A DNA stretch of 32,008 bases, taken from the NCBI RefSeq assembly GCF_014879935.1, contig NZ_JACSRD010000162.1, positions 1-32,008 of the forward strand. The letters run 5' to 3'. The position numbers and the translations under genes were made by a program. The stretch comes from Prosthecobacter sp. (GTDB lineage: Bacteria; Verrucomicrobiota; Verrucomicrobiia; Verrucomicrobiales; Verrucomicrobiaceae). Positions within the stretch are counted from its first letter, which is position 1. Every line of letters starts with the position of its first letter. Under the pieces are notes generated by a model. The model saw only the letters and a list, made by a program, of their open reading frames with translations, did no database searches and had not been told where the DNA came from. Shown one piece after another: positions 7,424 through 15,099 of the stretch.

Positions 7424-8248
7424 ATGAACCGCCGGAAATTCCTGCTGAGCACCTCCGCCACGCTGGCCGCCACATCGATGCGTGCCGAGACGAACGCCGC
7501 GTTGACCGACTGCCATGTTTATCTCGGCTCCAGCCCGTTTCGCGAATCTGTGGCCGAAAACACGGCCAAGTTCGCCGATTATCTCCACCAACGCGGTGTG
7601 ACTGAGGCTTGGGCGGGTGCGTTTGAAGGGTTGCTGCGTCGTGATGTGGCGAAGGTGAACACGGCGCTGGCGAAGAAGTGCGAAAACACGCTGTTCCGGC
7701 CCTGTGGCACGGTCAATCTGGCTCTGCCATCCTGGCAGGAGGATGTGAAGCGATGCGCTGAGGATCTCGGCATGCGGGTGATCCGGCTGCACCCGAACTA
7801 TCACGGCCATGCGCTCGACACCGCGGCGTTTCGCGAACTGCTCGCGATTGCAGGGCAACACCGGCTGCTGATTCAAATCGTGACCCAGATGGAGGACGAA
7901 CGCACGCAGCATCCACAGGTGCGCGTGCCTGCGGTCGATCTGGCCCCGGTGGCAGGCATCCTGAAGGAGCACAAGGATGCGCGTGTGATGCTGCTGAATG
8001 CCAATGCGTCCATGGTGCTGAGGCATCTCCAGGACTGTCCGAATGTCTGGCTGGACTTCGCGATGATCGAAGGCGTCGGCGGCGTTGAAAACCTGCTCAA
8101 AACCTGGCCGCGGGACCGTCTGGTGTTCGGATCATTCGCGCCGGTGTTTTACTGGGAGTCCGCGAAACTGAAGATGCAGGAGTCGGCGCTCGATGAATCG
8201 CAGCAGCAGAGTGTCTCCTCGCAGAATGCGGCCCGTTTGCTGGCGTGA
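7424..8248 (+). CDS. Tat-exported amidohydrolase-fold protein with degenerate metal site
   Basis: A 274-residue protein starting at MNRRKFLLSTSATLAA, a twin-arginine signal followed by a hydrophobic stretch; an ATG nine codons upstream is less likely. The body aligns by eye with the amidohydrolase-2 fold, but the usual ligands are changed. The first-strand HxH is DCHVY (H31 kept, Tyr33 for the second His), the later GHxG strand is LNAN (191-194), and the GSD strand is GSFAP (F238 for Asp). His residues remain at LHPNYHG (123, 127). If stable, it is probably inactive as a standard metal hydrolase, or it uses another site. It is predicted to be periplasmic. It lies close to a canonical family member at 6144, so it may be a diverged relative, which is an inference. 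It ends three bases before the convergent oxidoreductase gene. Confidence 0.75.
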   Translation: MNRRKFLLSTSATLAATSMRAETNAALTDCHVYLGSSPFRESVAENTAKFADYLHQRGVTEAWAGAFEGLLRRDVAKVNTALAKKCENTLFRPCGTVNLALPSWQEDVKRCAEDLGMRVIRLHPNYHGHALDTAAFRELLAIAGQHRLLIQIVTQMEDERTQHPQVRVPAVDLAPVAGILKEHKDARVMLLNANASMVLRHLQDCPNVWLDFAMIEGVGGVENLLKTWPRDRLVFGSFAPVFYWESAKLKMQESALDESQQQSVSSQNAARLLA

Positions 8249-8251
8249 GGT

Positions 8252-9658
8252 TCAAGCCTTCACTGTCACTGGACGCAAAGGTGCGGCGACGGCATGTGGC
8301 TTTGCCAGTTCGAGCTTCGCGGTGCGTGATCCTGCATTCGCAGCCACCGGACCTATGTTGTCGAAGCCCATCGTCTCCAAAGTGCGCTCGGCCTGGATGA
8401 CGCTGCCATTCCAGGAGGTGACGACGGGATAGACCTGCGCGGTGTTGGCGAGATAAACCTTCCCGCGCACGAGTTCTTCCGGCGGGCGGAGTTTCATCTG
8501 GCCGAGTTTGTAGATCGGCTCGACGAAGGGAGCACGGAAGATGTAGGAGGCCTCGATGTCGTCGTCCTGGAGCTGTGGGAACAGCTTCTTCAACGCCGGA
8601 ATCCATTCGGCACGAATCGCGGCCTCGTCCTGCGTGAAGCGTGCGTCGCTGCGATGCAGGTATTTGGTGAGATAGACCACATGGCGGTCGCCGCGATCGG
8701 CCATTTCGGTGAGCGTGGAGGTTTCGACGACGCCGTCGAAGGGATGCTCGCTCCCCGGCGTGGCGCCCCAGTAGTGCGGCGTGAGCGGCTTCTTGAGGAA
8801 CAACAGGCAGTTGATGACGCCTTGATAGTCGGTGCTGGTGTCGAGCGCTGGCATCTGGGCGCGCATGGCAGGGCCGATGAGCTGATCGATCTGCGGTGTG
8901 GGCAGCGTGGCGACGATTTGATCGAACTGCTCGGCTCCAGCGCTGGTCGTGACAGTAACGCGGCCGTCTTCAGCGAGGTCGATGCTTTGCACGGCGGTCT
9001 TGAGCCGGATGTCAGTGCCGAACGAGCGCAAGGCACTCACAAAGCTGTCGGTGATGTGTTTGTAGCCGCCTTTGATGTAGCCTTTGCACTCGCCCTTCGA
9101 TTCGCCTTTCTCGCGATTGAAGCGGGTCCAGAACCAGAGCGCTGGGACGTCGTGATAGCGATCCCCAAACTTCGCCTCCAGCATTGGCTGCCAGAACTTC
9201 GCGAACGCACGTGCTCCGCTGAGTTTCGAGAGCCATTTCACGGTCGTGACGTCGTCCAGCCCCTTGTCGGACACGAGACGGCCATACAAACCGGTGATGC
9301 CGACACGAATGCGGTCGATGAAGCGCAGCGGGGCGAACTTCAGCAGGTCCAGCGCTGTGTTGAGCGGAAAGAACCGGCCCTGATGCGCATAGGCGAAGGT
9401 CGTGGGCTTCCAATAGACATCTTCACGGATGCCCAGCGTCTCCAGCACGCACAGCAGGGGCCCGTCGCTGGGCAGGGTGCAGTGATAGAACTTTTCAAAC
9501 GTGCGCCCGTCATGCTCGAAGAACGTTCCGAGCCCGCCGAGCTGGTCGGAGCCTTCGATCAGCGTCACGCATTGTCCTGCCTGGGCGAGACGCAGAGCGC
9601 AGGTGAGACCGGAAATGCCTCCACCCAGGACGGCGATGGAATGAGTGACTGGACGCAT
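8252..9658 (-). CDS. FAD-dependent amine oxidase/protoporphyrinogen-oxidase-like oxidoreductase
   Basis: A 468-residue flavoprotein. The dinucleotide fold is at the N-terminus: VLGGGISGL (residues 10-18), an acidic Glu35 closing the second strand, and QLGG shortly after. A C-terminal FAD-binding segment precedes the end (VYLANTAQVYPVVTSWNGSV). The overall layout matches the HemY/amine-oxidase superfamily. Its true substrate is probably not a porphyrin: it is the last gene of a run with a polyprenyl-phosphate-type GT2, a polysaccharide deacetylase and WecB, so a sugar- or lipid-linked substrate is a reasonable inference. The start ATG at 9658 directly follows a short-repeat leader (9667-9700). 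Confidence 0.82.
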   Translation of the reverse strand: MRPVTHSIAVLGGGISGLTCALRLAQAGQCVTLIEGSDQLGGLGTFFEHDGRTFEKFYHCTLPSDGPLLCVLETLGIREDVYWKPTTFAYAHQGRFFPLNTALDLLKFAPLRFIDRIRVGITGLYGRLVSDKGLDDVTTVKWLSKLSGARAFAKFWQPMLEAKFGDRYHDVPALWFWTRFNREKGESKGECKGYIKGGYKHITDSFVSALRSFGTDIRLKTAVQSIDLAEDGRVTVTTSAGAEQFDQIVATLPTPQIDQLIGPAMRAQMPALDTSTDYQGVINCLLFLKKPLTPHYWGATPGSEHPFDGVVETSTLTEMADRGDRHVVYLTKYLHRSDARFTQDEAAIRAEWIPALKKLFPQLQDDDIEASYIFRAPFVEPIYKLGQMKLRPPEELVRGKVYLANTAQVYPVVTSWNGSVIQAERTLETMGFDNIGPVAANAGSRTAKLELAKPHAVAAPLRPVTVKA

Positions 9659-9666
9659 GAGAGATG

Positions 9667-9700
9667 AATGAGGAATGTCGAATTCCGAATGACGAATGAC
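9667..9700. repeat. AATGACGAATGAC-type leader repeat
   Basis: A run of near-identical short units (GAATGTCGAATTC, then CGAATGACGAATGAC) just upstream of the minus-strand start at 9658, filling the gap to the next gene. It resembles simple leader repeats seen scattered in PVC-group genomes; that comparison is from memory and not tested here. Confidence 0.5.
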
Positions 9701-9706
9701 TGCGGA

Positions 9707-10522
9707 TCAGGCGCGCGCACGGAGCTGGGCGCGAAGCTCGCTGAGAGACGGCTCGTCGGATTGCGGCAGAACGTCCTTCGCCCAGTATTTGCCGATCACA
9801 TTGAAGTAGCGGCGGATGGTGCGGAAGATGCGCATCTTGCTGACACCGACTTTGAGGTCGTAGCGCAGGGTGTAGGGAATCTCGATGGCGCGGGCACCGA
9901 CCCAGCGGAGGCGGAGCAGCAGCTCCAGCATGCAGGCAAAGCTGGACTCCTCGATGATCTTTTCACCGGAGTTCTTGATGAGACGGCCCAACGTGAGGCT
10001 GCGATAAGCGCGGAAGCCGGTGGAGTAGTCACGCACGTTGCGATACGGCAGCAGCGTTTTCATCATCACGAAGCAACCCCAGCTCAGTACCTGGCGGAAG
10101 AATGGCACGCCATGCACGATGCTGGTGGCCTGGAAACGCGAGGCGATGACCACGTCGGCGTCGCCGTCGCGGATCGGCTTCACCATTTCCTGGATGTAGA
10201 TCGGGTTGTGCGTGTTGTCGGAGTCCATGACGACGACGACGTCACCGACGAGCCAGCCTGCACGAAGACCGGTCTGGATGCCTTCGCCAAGGCCTTTGTT
10301 CACCTCGTGCTGAACCAGCTTCAGCGGCATCTTTTGGGCAAATTCACGCGCAATTTCGGCTGTGCGATCCTTTGAGCCGTCATCCACGACCACGACGTTG
10401 TAGTTGAAGGGCATGTCCACCATCGTGGTGCGGATGTTTTCGAGCAGCACGGGGAGATCTTTCTCCTCGTTGTAGGCGGGCAGCACGATGGCGACTTCGT
10501 TGACCTGGGTGGGTGTCTTCAT
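9707..10522 (-). CDS. GT2 family glycosyltransferase, dolichol-phosphate mannosyltransferase-like
   Basis: A 271-residue GT-A glycosyltransferase. Landmarks are IVLPAYNEEKDLP at the N-terminus, VVVVDDGSKDRT, and VVVMDSDNTHNP carrying the metal-binding DxD, followed by the VIASRF segment typical of DPM1-like enzymes. No C-terminal membrane helices are obvious, so it is the soluble DPM1 type. The family transfers a sugar from a nucleotide sugar to polyprenyl phosphate at the cytoplasmic membrane. The product could feed the ArnT/PMT-like transferase encoded at 13748-14995. It is third in a minus-strand run, 19 bp after the deacetylase gene. Confidence 0.88.
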   Translation of the reverse strand: MKTPTQVNEVAIVLPAYNEEKDLPVLLENIRTTMVDMPFNYNVVVVDDGSKDRTAEIAREFAQKMPLKLVQHEVNKGLGEGIQTGLRAGWLVGDVVVVMDSDNTHNPIYIQEMVKPIRDGDADVVIASRFQATSIVHGVPFFRQVLSWGCFVMMKTLLPYRNVRDYSTGFRAYRSLTLGRLIKNSGEKIIEESSFACMLELLLRLRWVGARAIEIPYTLRYDLKVGVSKMRIFRTIRRYFNVIGKYWAKDVLPQSDEPSLSELRAQLRARA

Positions 10523-10541
10523 GGTGGTGGTGTGTTTTCGG

Positions 10542-11495
10542 TTAAGCGGTCTGGATGGAAAGCTGCGGGGCCGCGGCCACTGAACCCGCGCAGGCGGCGT
10601 GATCGGCCATCGTGCCGGCCTGCCAGTGGCGCTGCAGGCTGCGGATCGTGTGCTCGACGAGGGCGATCTTCTTCTCCGCAGGCAGTTTCATGCCTGGGAA
10701 GAAGCTCATCTGCGGAACGTCCGTGACATCGAGGAAATCGGTCGGATGCAGCAGCAACGAAGGAGCGACGCCGCGTGCTCGGCAAAGTGTGACGGCAGTG
10801 TTCCAGTAGAGCTTCGCCAGAAACTCTGATTTCTGTGCGAGGAACATCAGATAAGTCGTGTGCACCGGCAGCCGGAAGAGCGGCATGGTGGTCACTGGCA
10901 CTTCAGCGAGACCGTTTTCCCAGGTGAATGGCTTCAACGGGCCGAAAGCGTCGCTGAACTTGCCGTAGAGGCCCTTGCGCCGCTCTTTTTCCTCGGCGGA
11001 GAGTGTGGAGTTCAGGAAGAAGAACAGACGAGCAACGGGGCCGAGCGCGCTGGGGAAGATCGACGCGTCGTACTCGTAACCGCGTTCCGCCAGGACATCG
11101 CGCACGAGAGGCGAGGTGCTGAAGCCAGGACCACGGAATCCGCGTGTCTTCTTGCCGGTGACAGCGGCGATGGCGTTTTCCGCACCACCGATCTCCGCAT
11201 GCAGTTGCTCGCGGCTGTAAAGATGCAGCCAGGGCTCGTGCATGAAGGAATGATTCGCGATCTCATGCCCGGCGTCGGCGATGAGCTTCAGCGACCGGCG
11301 GTTGGACTCGATCACGGCATCCTGACCGACGATGAAGAAGGTGATGCGCTGGTCGCAGCGGGCCAGCACGTCGAGGATGCGCGGCACGACCTTGTCCAGA
11401 TAGCTCGGGAACGTCTCCCATCCCGGAGCGCCCTGCGTTTTCAGGTAGCTCCAGAGATTGTCGAGATCGAGCGAGATGCTGGCGACGGGTTTCAT
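10542..11495 (-). CDS. NodB-type polysaccharide deacetylase (CE4)
   Basis: A 317-residue protein with the CE4 motifs in order: ISLDLDN (catalytic and metal Asp), NHSFMHEP (the HSxxH metal motif) and RGPGFS. It lacks a signal peptide, so it probably acts on cytoplasmic or lipid-linked intermediates and not on finished wall polymer. By family it removes N-acetyl groups from GlcNAc- or ManNAc-containing glycans. Its neighbour WecB would supply ManNAc units, which fits. The gene lies 21 bp after the wecB stop in the same direction and so is probably in the same transcript. Confidence 0.86.
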   Translation of the reverse strand: MKPVASISLDLDNLWSYLKTQGAPGWETFPSYLDKVVPRILDVLARCDQRITFFIVGQDAVIESNRRSLKLIADAGHEIANHSFMHEPWLHLYSREQLHAEIGGAENAIAAVTGKKTRGFRGPGFSTSPLVRDVLAERGYEYDASIFPSALGPVARLFFFLNSTLSAEEKERRKGLYGKFSDAFGPLKPFTWENGLAEVPVTTMPLFRLPVHTTYLMFLAQKSEFLAKLYWNTAVTLCRARGVAPSLLLHPTDFLDVTDVPQMSFFPGMKLPAEKKIALVEHTIRSLQRHWQAGTMADHAACAGSVAAAPQLSIQTA

Positions 11496-11516
11496 GACGC
11501 GAAAGTGGGCAAAAGA

Positions 11517-12698
11517 TCAGGCTGCGAGCGGCAGGGATTGCGCCTGCTTTGCGACGGTCTTTTCCTGGGCACCGAAGAGGAGGTCGCAGATGCGCTCGGC
11601 CGTGCGGCCGTCGCCAAAGACATCGCGGGAACGGCTGGCGCTGGCATGCCAGACGTCATCATTCAGCGCCGTGTCCAGCATCTCACGGAGGCGTTCGGGG
11701 GATTCGCCAACGAGACGCGCCACGCCGCATTCCACAGCCTCAGGACGTTCGGTGTTCTCACGCAGGACAATCATCGGCTTGCCGAGCGCGGTGGCTTCCT
11801 CCTGGATGCCGCCGGAGTCTGAAACAATCAGCCAGGCGTGGGAAAGCAGATGAACGAAGTCGCAGTAGCCCATCGGATCGGTCAGACGGATGCGCGGATG
11901 GTGGTCGAGTTCCGCGGCGACGGCGGCGCGCACGTTCGGATTCGGGTGCACGGGGAAAACCATGCACAGATCTGGCTCCCGCTCGATGAACTCACGCAAG
12001 GCCCGCAGGTGCTGGCTCATCGTCTCGCCAAAATTCTCACGTCGATGCGTGGTGACGAGCACCAGGCGTTTTCCAGCCGCCCACTGCTGCATCAATTCAA
12101 CCGTCTTGCCCGGACGAGTGCCGGAAAGAGTCTGGTGCAGCGCATCGACGACCGTGTTTCCGACCAGGTGAATGGAATCGGCCGAAACACCTTCATCCAG
12201 AAGCGTGCGGCGGTTGCGCACGGTCGCAGCGAAGTGAAACGCGGCAATCTGGCCGACGAGGCGGCGGTTCATTTCTTCCGGGAACGGGCTGAGCGGATTT
12301 CCAGAGCGCAGACCGGCTTCCAAATGGCCGACGGGGATGCGGCGGTTGAAGGCAGCGAGCGATCCCATCACGGCGGACGCTGTGTCGCCCTGCACGAGCA
12401 CGAGGTCCGGCTTTTCAGCCTCCAGGACAGGGTCAAGGCGCTCCAGCAGGCGGCCACCTAGCGCATTCAAGCTCTGTCCGGCCACCATGGTCTCCAACTG
12501 ATGATGCGGGTGGATGCCAAACACCTCAAACAGGGGCGTGAGCAGATCGGTGTGCTGTCCGGTGTTCACCGTGACCAGATCGACGCCCCGTTTCTCCAAC
12601 GCCCGGATCATGGGAGCGAACTTGATCAGTTCAGGACGCGTTCCGAGGCAGACGAGGACTTTGGAGCGGCTTGAACCGGAATTTAAATCTAAATTCAT
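11517..12698 (-). CDS. wecB: UDP-N-acetylglucosamine 2-epimerase (non-hydrolysing)
   Basis: A 393-residue enzyme interconverting UDP-GlcNAc and UDP-ManNAc in the cytoplasm. Family signatures run the full length: CLGTRPELIKFAPM at the N-terminus, QGDTASAV, HLEAGLRSG, FPEEMNRRLVGQIA, GNTVVDAL, THRRENFG, and the UDP-binding SDSGGIQEEA with LRENTERPEAVECG. The length is normal. The ATG at 12698 (MNLDLNSG) is preferred over the ATG at 12707 because the latter lies in the predicted -10 element. It heads the glycan operon 12698-8252. No dehydrogenase (wecC) is visible beside it, so the ManNAc is probably used directly or oxidised by an enzyme encoded elsewhere. Confidence 0.93.
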   Translation of the reverse strand: MNLDLNSGSSRSKVLVCLGTRPELIKFAPMIRALEKRGVDLVTVNTGQHTDLLTPLFEVFGIHPHHQLETMVAGQSLNALGGRLLERLDPVLEAEKPDLVLVQGDTASAVMGSLAAFNRRIPVGHLEAGLRSGNPLSPFPEEMNRRLVGQIAAFHFAATVRNRRTLLDEGVSADSIHLVGNTVVDALHQTLSGTRPGKTVELMQQWAAGKRLVLVTTHRRENFGETMSQHLRALREFIEREPDLCMVFPVHPNPNVRAAVAAELDHHPRIRLTDPMGYCDFVHLLSHAWLIVSDSGGIQEEATALGKPMIVLRENTERPEAVECGVARLVGESPERLREMLDTALNDDVWHASASRSRDVFGDGRTAERICDLLFGAQEKTVAKQAQSLPLAA

Positions 12699-12705
12699 AA
12701 TTACC

Positions 12706-12733
12706 ATGATAAGCCAGCACTTACCGCAAGCAA
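12706..12733 (-). promoter_or_regulatory. Predicted sigma-70 promoter of the wecB operon, leaderless
   Basis: On the minus strand, TTGCTT (12733-12728) is followed after 16 bp by TATCAT (12711-12706). Only 7 bases separate the -10 box from the ATG at 12698, so transcription would begin at or next to the start codon. The surrounding gap is AT-rich. Confidence 0.45.
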
Positions 12734-12862
12734 CTCTAAATTATGGAAATTATCTCAAATGCGGCTAATGGGCTCGAAAAATCTCATGTTTGAGAGGCGA
12801 GTTCGAACGCCGTGCATGAACTAAATAATTGCCATAACAAGCCAAACCCCGATCTTTCCGGC

Positions 12863-13747
12863 ATGTCTGACCGACGCCCAGCAGTTTCCGACAATAAGGT
12901 TTCCTGCCCGCTCTGCGGCGAGGTGAAACTGCGGTGGCTGTTTGAAAAGAAGGGCCGCCAGTTCTGGGCCTGCACCCAGTGCGGGCTGGAGAAGCAAGTT
13001 CCCCTGCCCTCTCTGCAAGATCTGCAGGCCTACTATGACTCGCAGTTCAATAGCGGCATGTACCAGACCTTCACCTCGGCGGAGGAGATGAAGACGATGA
13101 CCGCCAGGCAGCGCCTGAAGGAAATCACGCCCGTGATCAAACCGCAGGGCCGTTGGTTGGACGTTGGCTGTGCGAATGGTGTGTTCGTTCGTGAAGCTAT
13201 GGCACTCGGTGCGCAGGCGGAAGGCGTGGAGCTCTCCAGCGTGGCCGTGGATCAGGCGGTCGCCGCCGGCCTCCCGGTAAAATGCGGAGGCCTGGAAGAT
13301 GTGGCGGACGCGGCCGCCTTTGATTGCATCACCGCCTTCGACGTGCTGGAGCATGTGCTCGATCCGCTGACCTTCCTTCACGACATCGCGAAGCGTCTGA
13401 AGCCCGGCGGTCATGCGGCGCTCACCATGCCGGACAAGTCGAGCCTTTTCTCGAAACTGATGGGGGCGCGCTGGTGGTTCTACATCCCCGAGGAGCACCT
13501 GCACTACTTCGACCACGACATCATCGGCAAGCTGATGCTCAAGGTGGGCCTGGAACCCGTCCTTGTGGCCCGCACCTTCAAGCCGCTCACCTACGACTAC
13601 GGTTTGACGCAGTTCATCGAGTTCAACCCACTCATCTATCGCGTGATGAAGCTCGCATCCGCCGTCATCCCGAAAAAGCTGCGCCAGTGGATCGTGCCGC
13701 TCTACATTGGCGAGATGAAGGTGATCGCCCGCAAGCCGTGTGCGTGA
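12863..13747 (+). CDS. Class I SAM-dependent methyltransferase with N-terminal zinc ribbon
   Basis: A 294-residue protein starting at MSDRRPAV; the frame extends 17 codons upstream without recognisable sequence. A zinc-ribbon-like motif occupies the N-terminus (C15-x2-C18 and C37-x2-C40). The methyltransferase core follows: SAM motif I LDVGCANG (99-106), an acidic end of strand two (GVELSS), and FDVLEHVLDP. The layout matches the Methyltransf_23 group often found in O-antigen and capsule clusters, where members methylate sugars or nucleotide sugars. The acceptor here is unknown. It is transcribed away from wecB and its stop codon directly abuts the convergent stop of the membrane transferase gene. 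Confidence 0.87.
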   Translation: MSDRRPAVSDNKVSCPLCGEVKLRWLFEKKGRQFWACTQCGLEKQVPLPSLQDLQAYYDSQFNSGMYQTFTSAEEMKTMTARQRLKEITPVIKPQGRWLDVGCANGVFVREAMALGAQAEGVELSSVAVDQAVAAGLPVKCGGLEDVADAAAFDCITAFDVLEHVLDPLTFLHDIAKRLKPGGHAALTMPDKSSLFSKLMGARWWFYIPEEHLHYFDHDIIGKLMLKVGLEPVLVARTFKPLTYDYGLTQFIEFNPLIYRVMKLASAVIPKKLRQWIVPLYIGEMKVIARKPCA

Positions 13748-14995
13748 TCAGGCTGGCGTCATTTCCGGCTTCTTCGAAAGCATCGTAGCGATGCCGAGGC
13801 CGATCCACGGCCACAGCACCACGGTGTAACGCGGCAAACCCGGCGCGACACTGCTGCCGCCAATGTAGATGAAAGAAAGCAGCCCGATGACCCAGATCTC
13901 GGGCGGGACCTCCCGCCAGCGCCTCAAGGCGACCACAGAGGCCCAAAGAAGCGCCAGGACGATGGGACCATTGATCACAAGCAACACGATCGCCGTGACA
14001 TCCATCCGCTCGAACGAACGAGGATGGCCGATGATGAGCCGTCCCCAGTTGCAGATCCAGTTTTTGAAGACTCCTGCTGGATTTGCCTTCAACTGCTCCG
14101 CCGCAAGCTGCTTGAAGCGTTCCTCGCGCTCCTTCACCGGCAGTTCGTAGTAAGGCAGGTAAAGCTCGCGGTGATGCGCCACCAACTCCGGCTTCGTCTG
14201 CGCATCTTCCACGGAAAACCAGTGTCCGTTCTCTCCCTCATGGGTGCTGGTCATCCAGTAGAGCAGTTCGCCGCCAACGGTGGACCAGCACAGGTTTTCG
14301 CCGGTTTTGTCCTTCGTGTACGCCAGCCACGGAACACAGAGGCCGAATGAAACCAGCATGACCGTCAGCGCACGCAGGATGCGCCCCCGCTCACGCTTCA
14401 CCAACAGGGCCGACAACACCAAAAATGGCACGGAAGCCATGATGACATTGCCGAAGAACACCCGCGTCATCGTCAGCGAGGCGAAAACGACCGCCGCGCC
14501 GATCATCATGAGCCAGTTTGCCTTCTCCGGACGCAAAGCGGCGGAAAACGACCACGCAAATCCGGCGATGCAGCACACGGCCAGCGCCTCGGTCATCAAG
14601 TAAGGAGCGGTGCGAGCAAGATTGGGATGCAAAGCCGTGATCAAGGCCACGCCCAACGCCCAGCGTGGCCCCGCATACGGCTTCACCGCACGAAAGCTGA
14701 ACCACGCCGCCAGAGCCATGAACAGAGCATTCACCATGCGCAGGCCGATCAACGGCGCTTTCACCATCAGCAACACGGCGAGCAGCAGCGGATAGCCCGG
14801 CCCATTGATGATGTCGGCATTTTTCGGGTCGGCGTAAAAGCCCTGTGTGAGATTCCTCGCAAAGGCCAGATAACGGCCCTCATCCCAGATCAGGTCAGGG
14901 CGGTTCGCCACCAGGGTCACCGCGATGTAAAGCAGCAAGGTGCCTCCAAACAGCAGGAGTTCGAGGCGTTTGGTGGAGGCTGGCACGACAGACAT
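13748..14995 (-). CDS. ArnT/PMT-like integral membrane glycosyltransferase (GT39/GT83 type)
   Basis: A 415-residue polytopic membrane protein starting at MSVVPASTKR. About ten hydrophobic segments are visible. The first loop carries the acidic pair of the GT-C fold in DEGRYLAFARNLTQG after the first helix, the expected catalytic position. A long polar loop lies at about residues 230-315 before the last helices. By family it takes a sugar from a polyprenyl-phosphate donor outside the cytoplasmic membrane and puts it on lipid A, a protein or a glycan. The GT2 at 9707-10522 could make that donor. Its divergent neighbour is the isomerase-like gene at 15100, and it converges directly on the methyltransferase gene. 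Confidence 0.82.
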   Translation of the reverse strand: MSVVPASTKRLELLLFGGTLLLYIAVTLVANRPDLIWDEGRYLAFARNLTQGFYADPKNADIINGPGYPLLLAVLLMVKAPLIGLRMVNALFMALAAWFSFRAVKPYAGPRWALGVALITALHPNLARTAPYLMTEALAVCCIAGFAWSFSAALRPEKANWLMMIGAAVVFASLTMTRVFFGNVIMASVPFLVLSALLVKRERGRILRALTVMLVSFGLCVPWLAYTKDKTGENLCWSTVGGELLYWMTSTHEGENGHWFSVEDAQTKPELVAHHRELYLPYYELPVKEREERFKQLAAEQLKANPAGVFKNWICNWGRLIIGHPRSFERMDVTAIVLLVINGPIVLALLWASVVALRRWREVPPEIWVIGLLSFIYIGGSSVAPGLPRYTVVLWPWIGLGIATMLSKKPEMTPA

Positions 14996-15047
14996 AGCGT
15001 ACCGTCCGCCGAACGCCCGCGTTTTGTCAAAGCCGAACCTTGCAAGG

Positions 15048-15082
15048 CCACTCCATCCCTCCACTAATCCACCACTCCATCC
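15048..15082. repeat. CCACTCCATCC leader repeat
   Basis: The 11-mer CCACTCCATCC occurs at 15048-15058 and 15072-15082 with a degenerate copy (CCACTAATCC) between them, giving a roughly 12-bp period. It lies in the presumed 5' leader of the plus-strand gene starting at 15100. The stretch is almost free of G, so it provides no Shine-Dalgarno sequence. Confidence 0.6.
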
Positions 15083-15099
15083 CCCACCCTTTCCCGACC

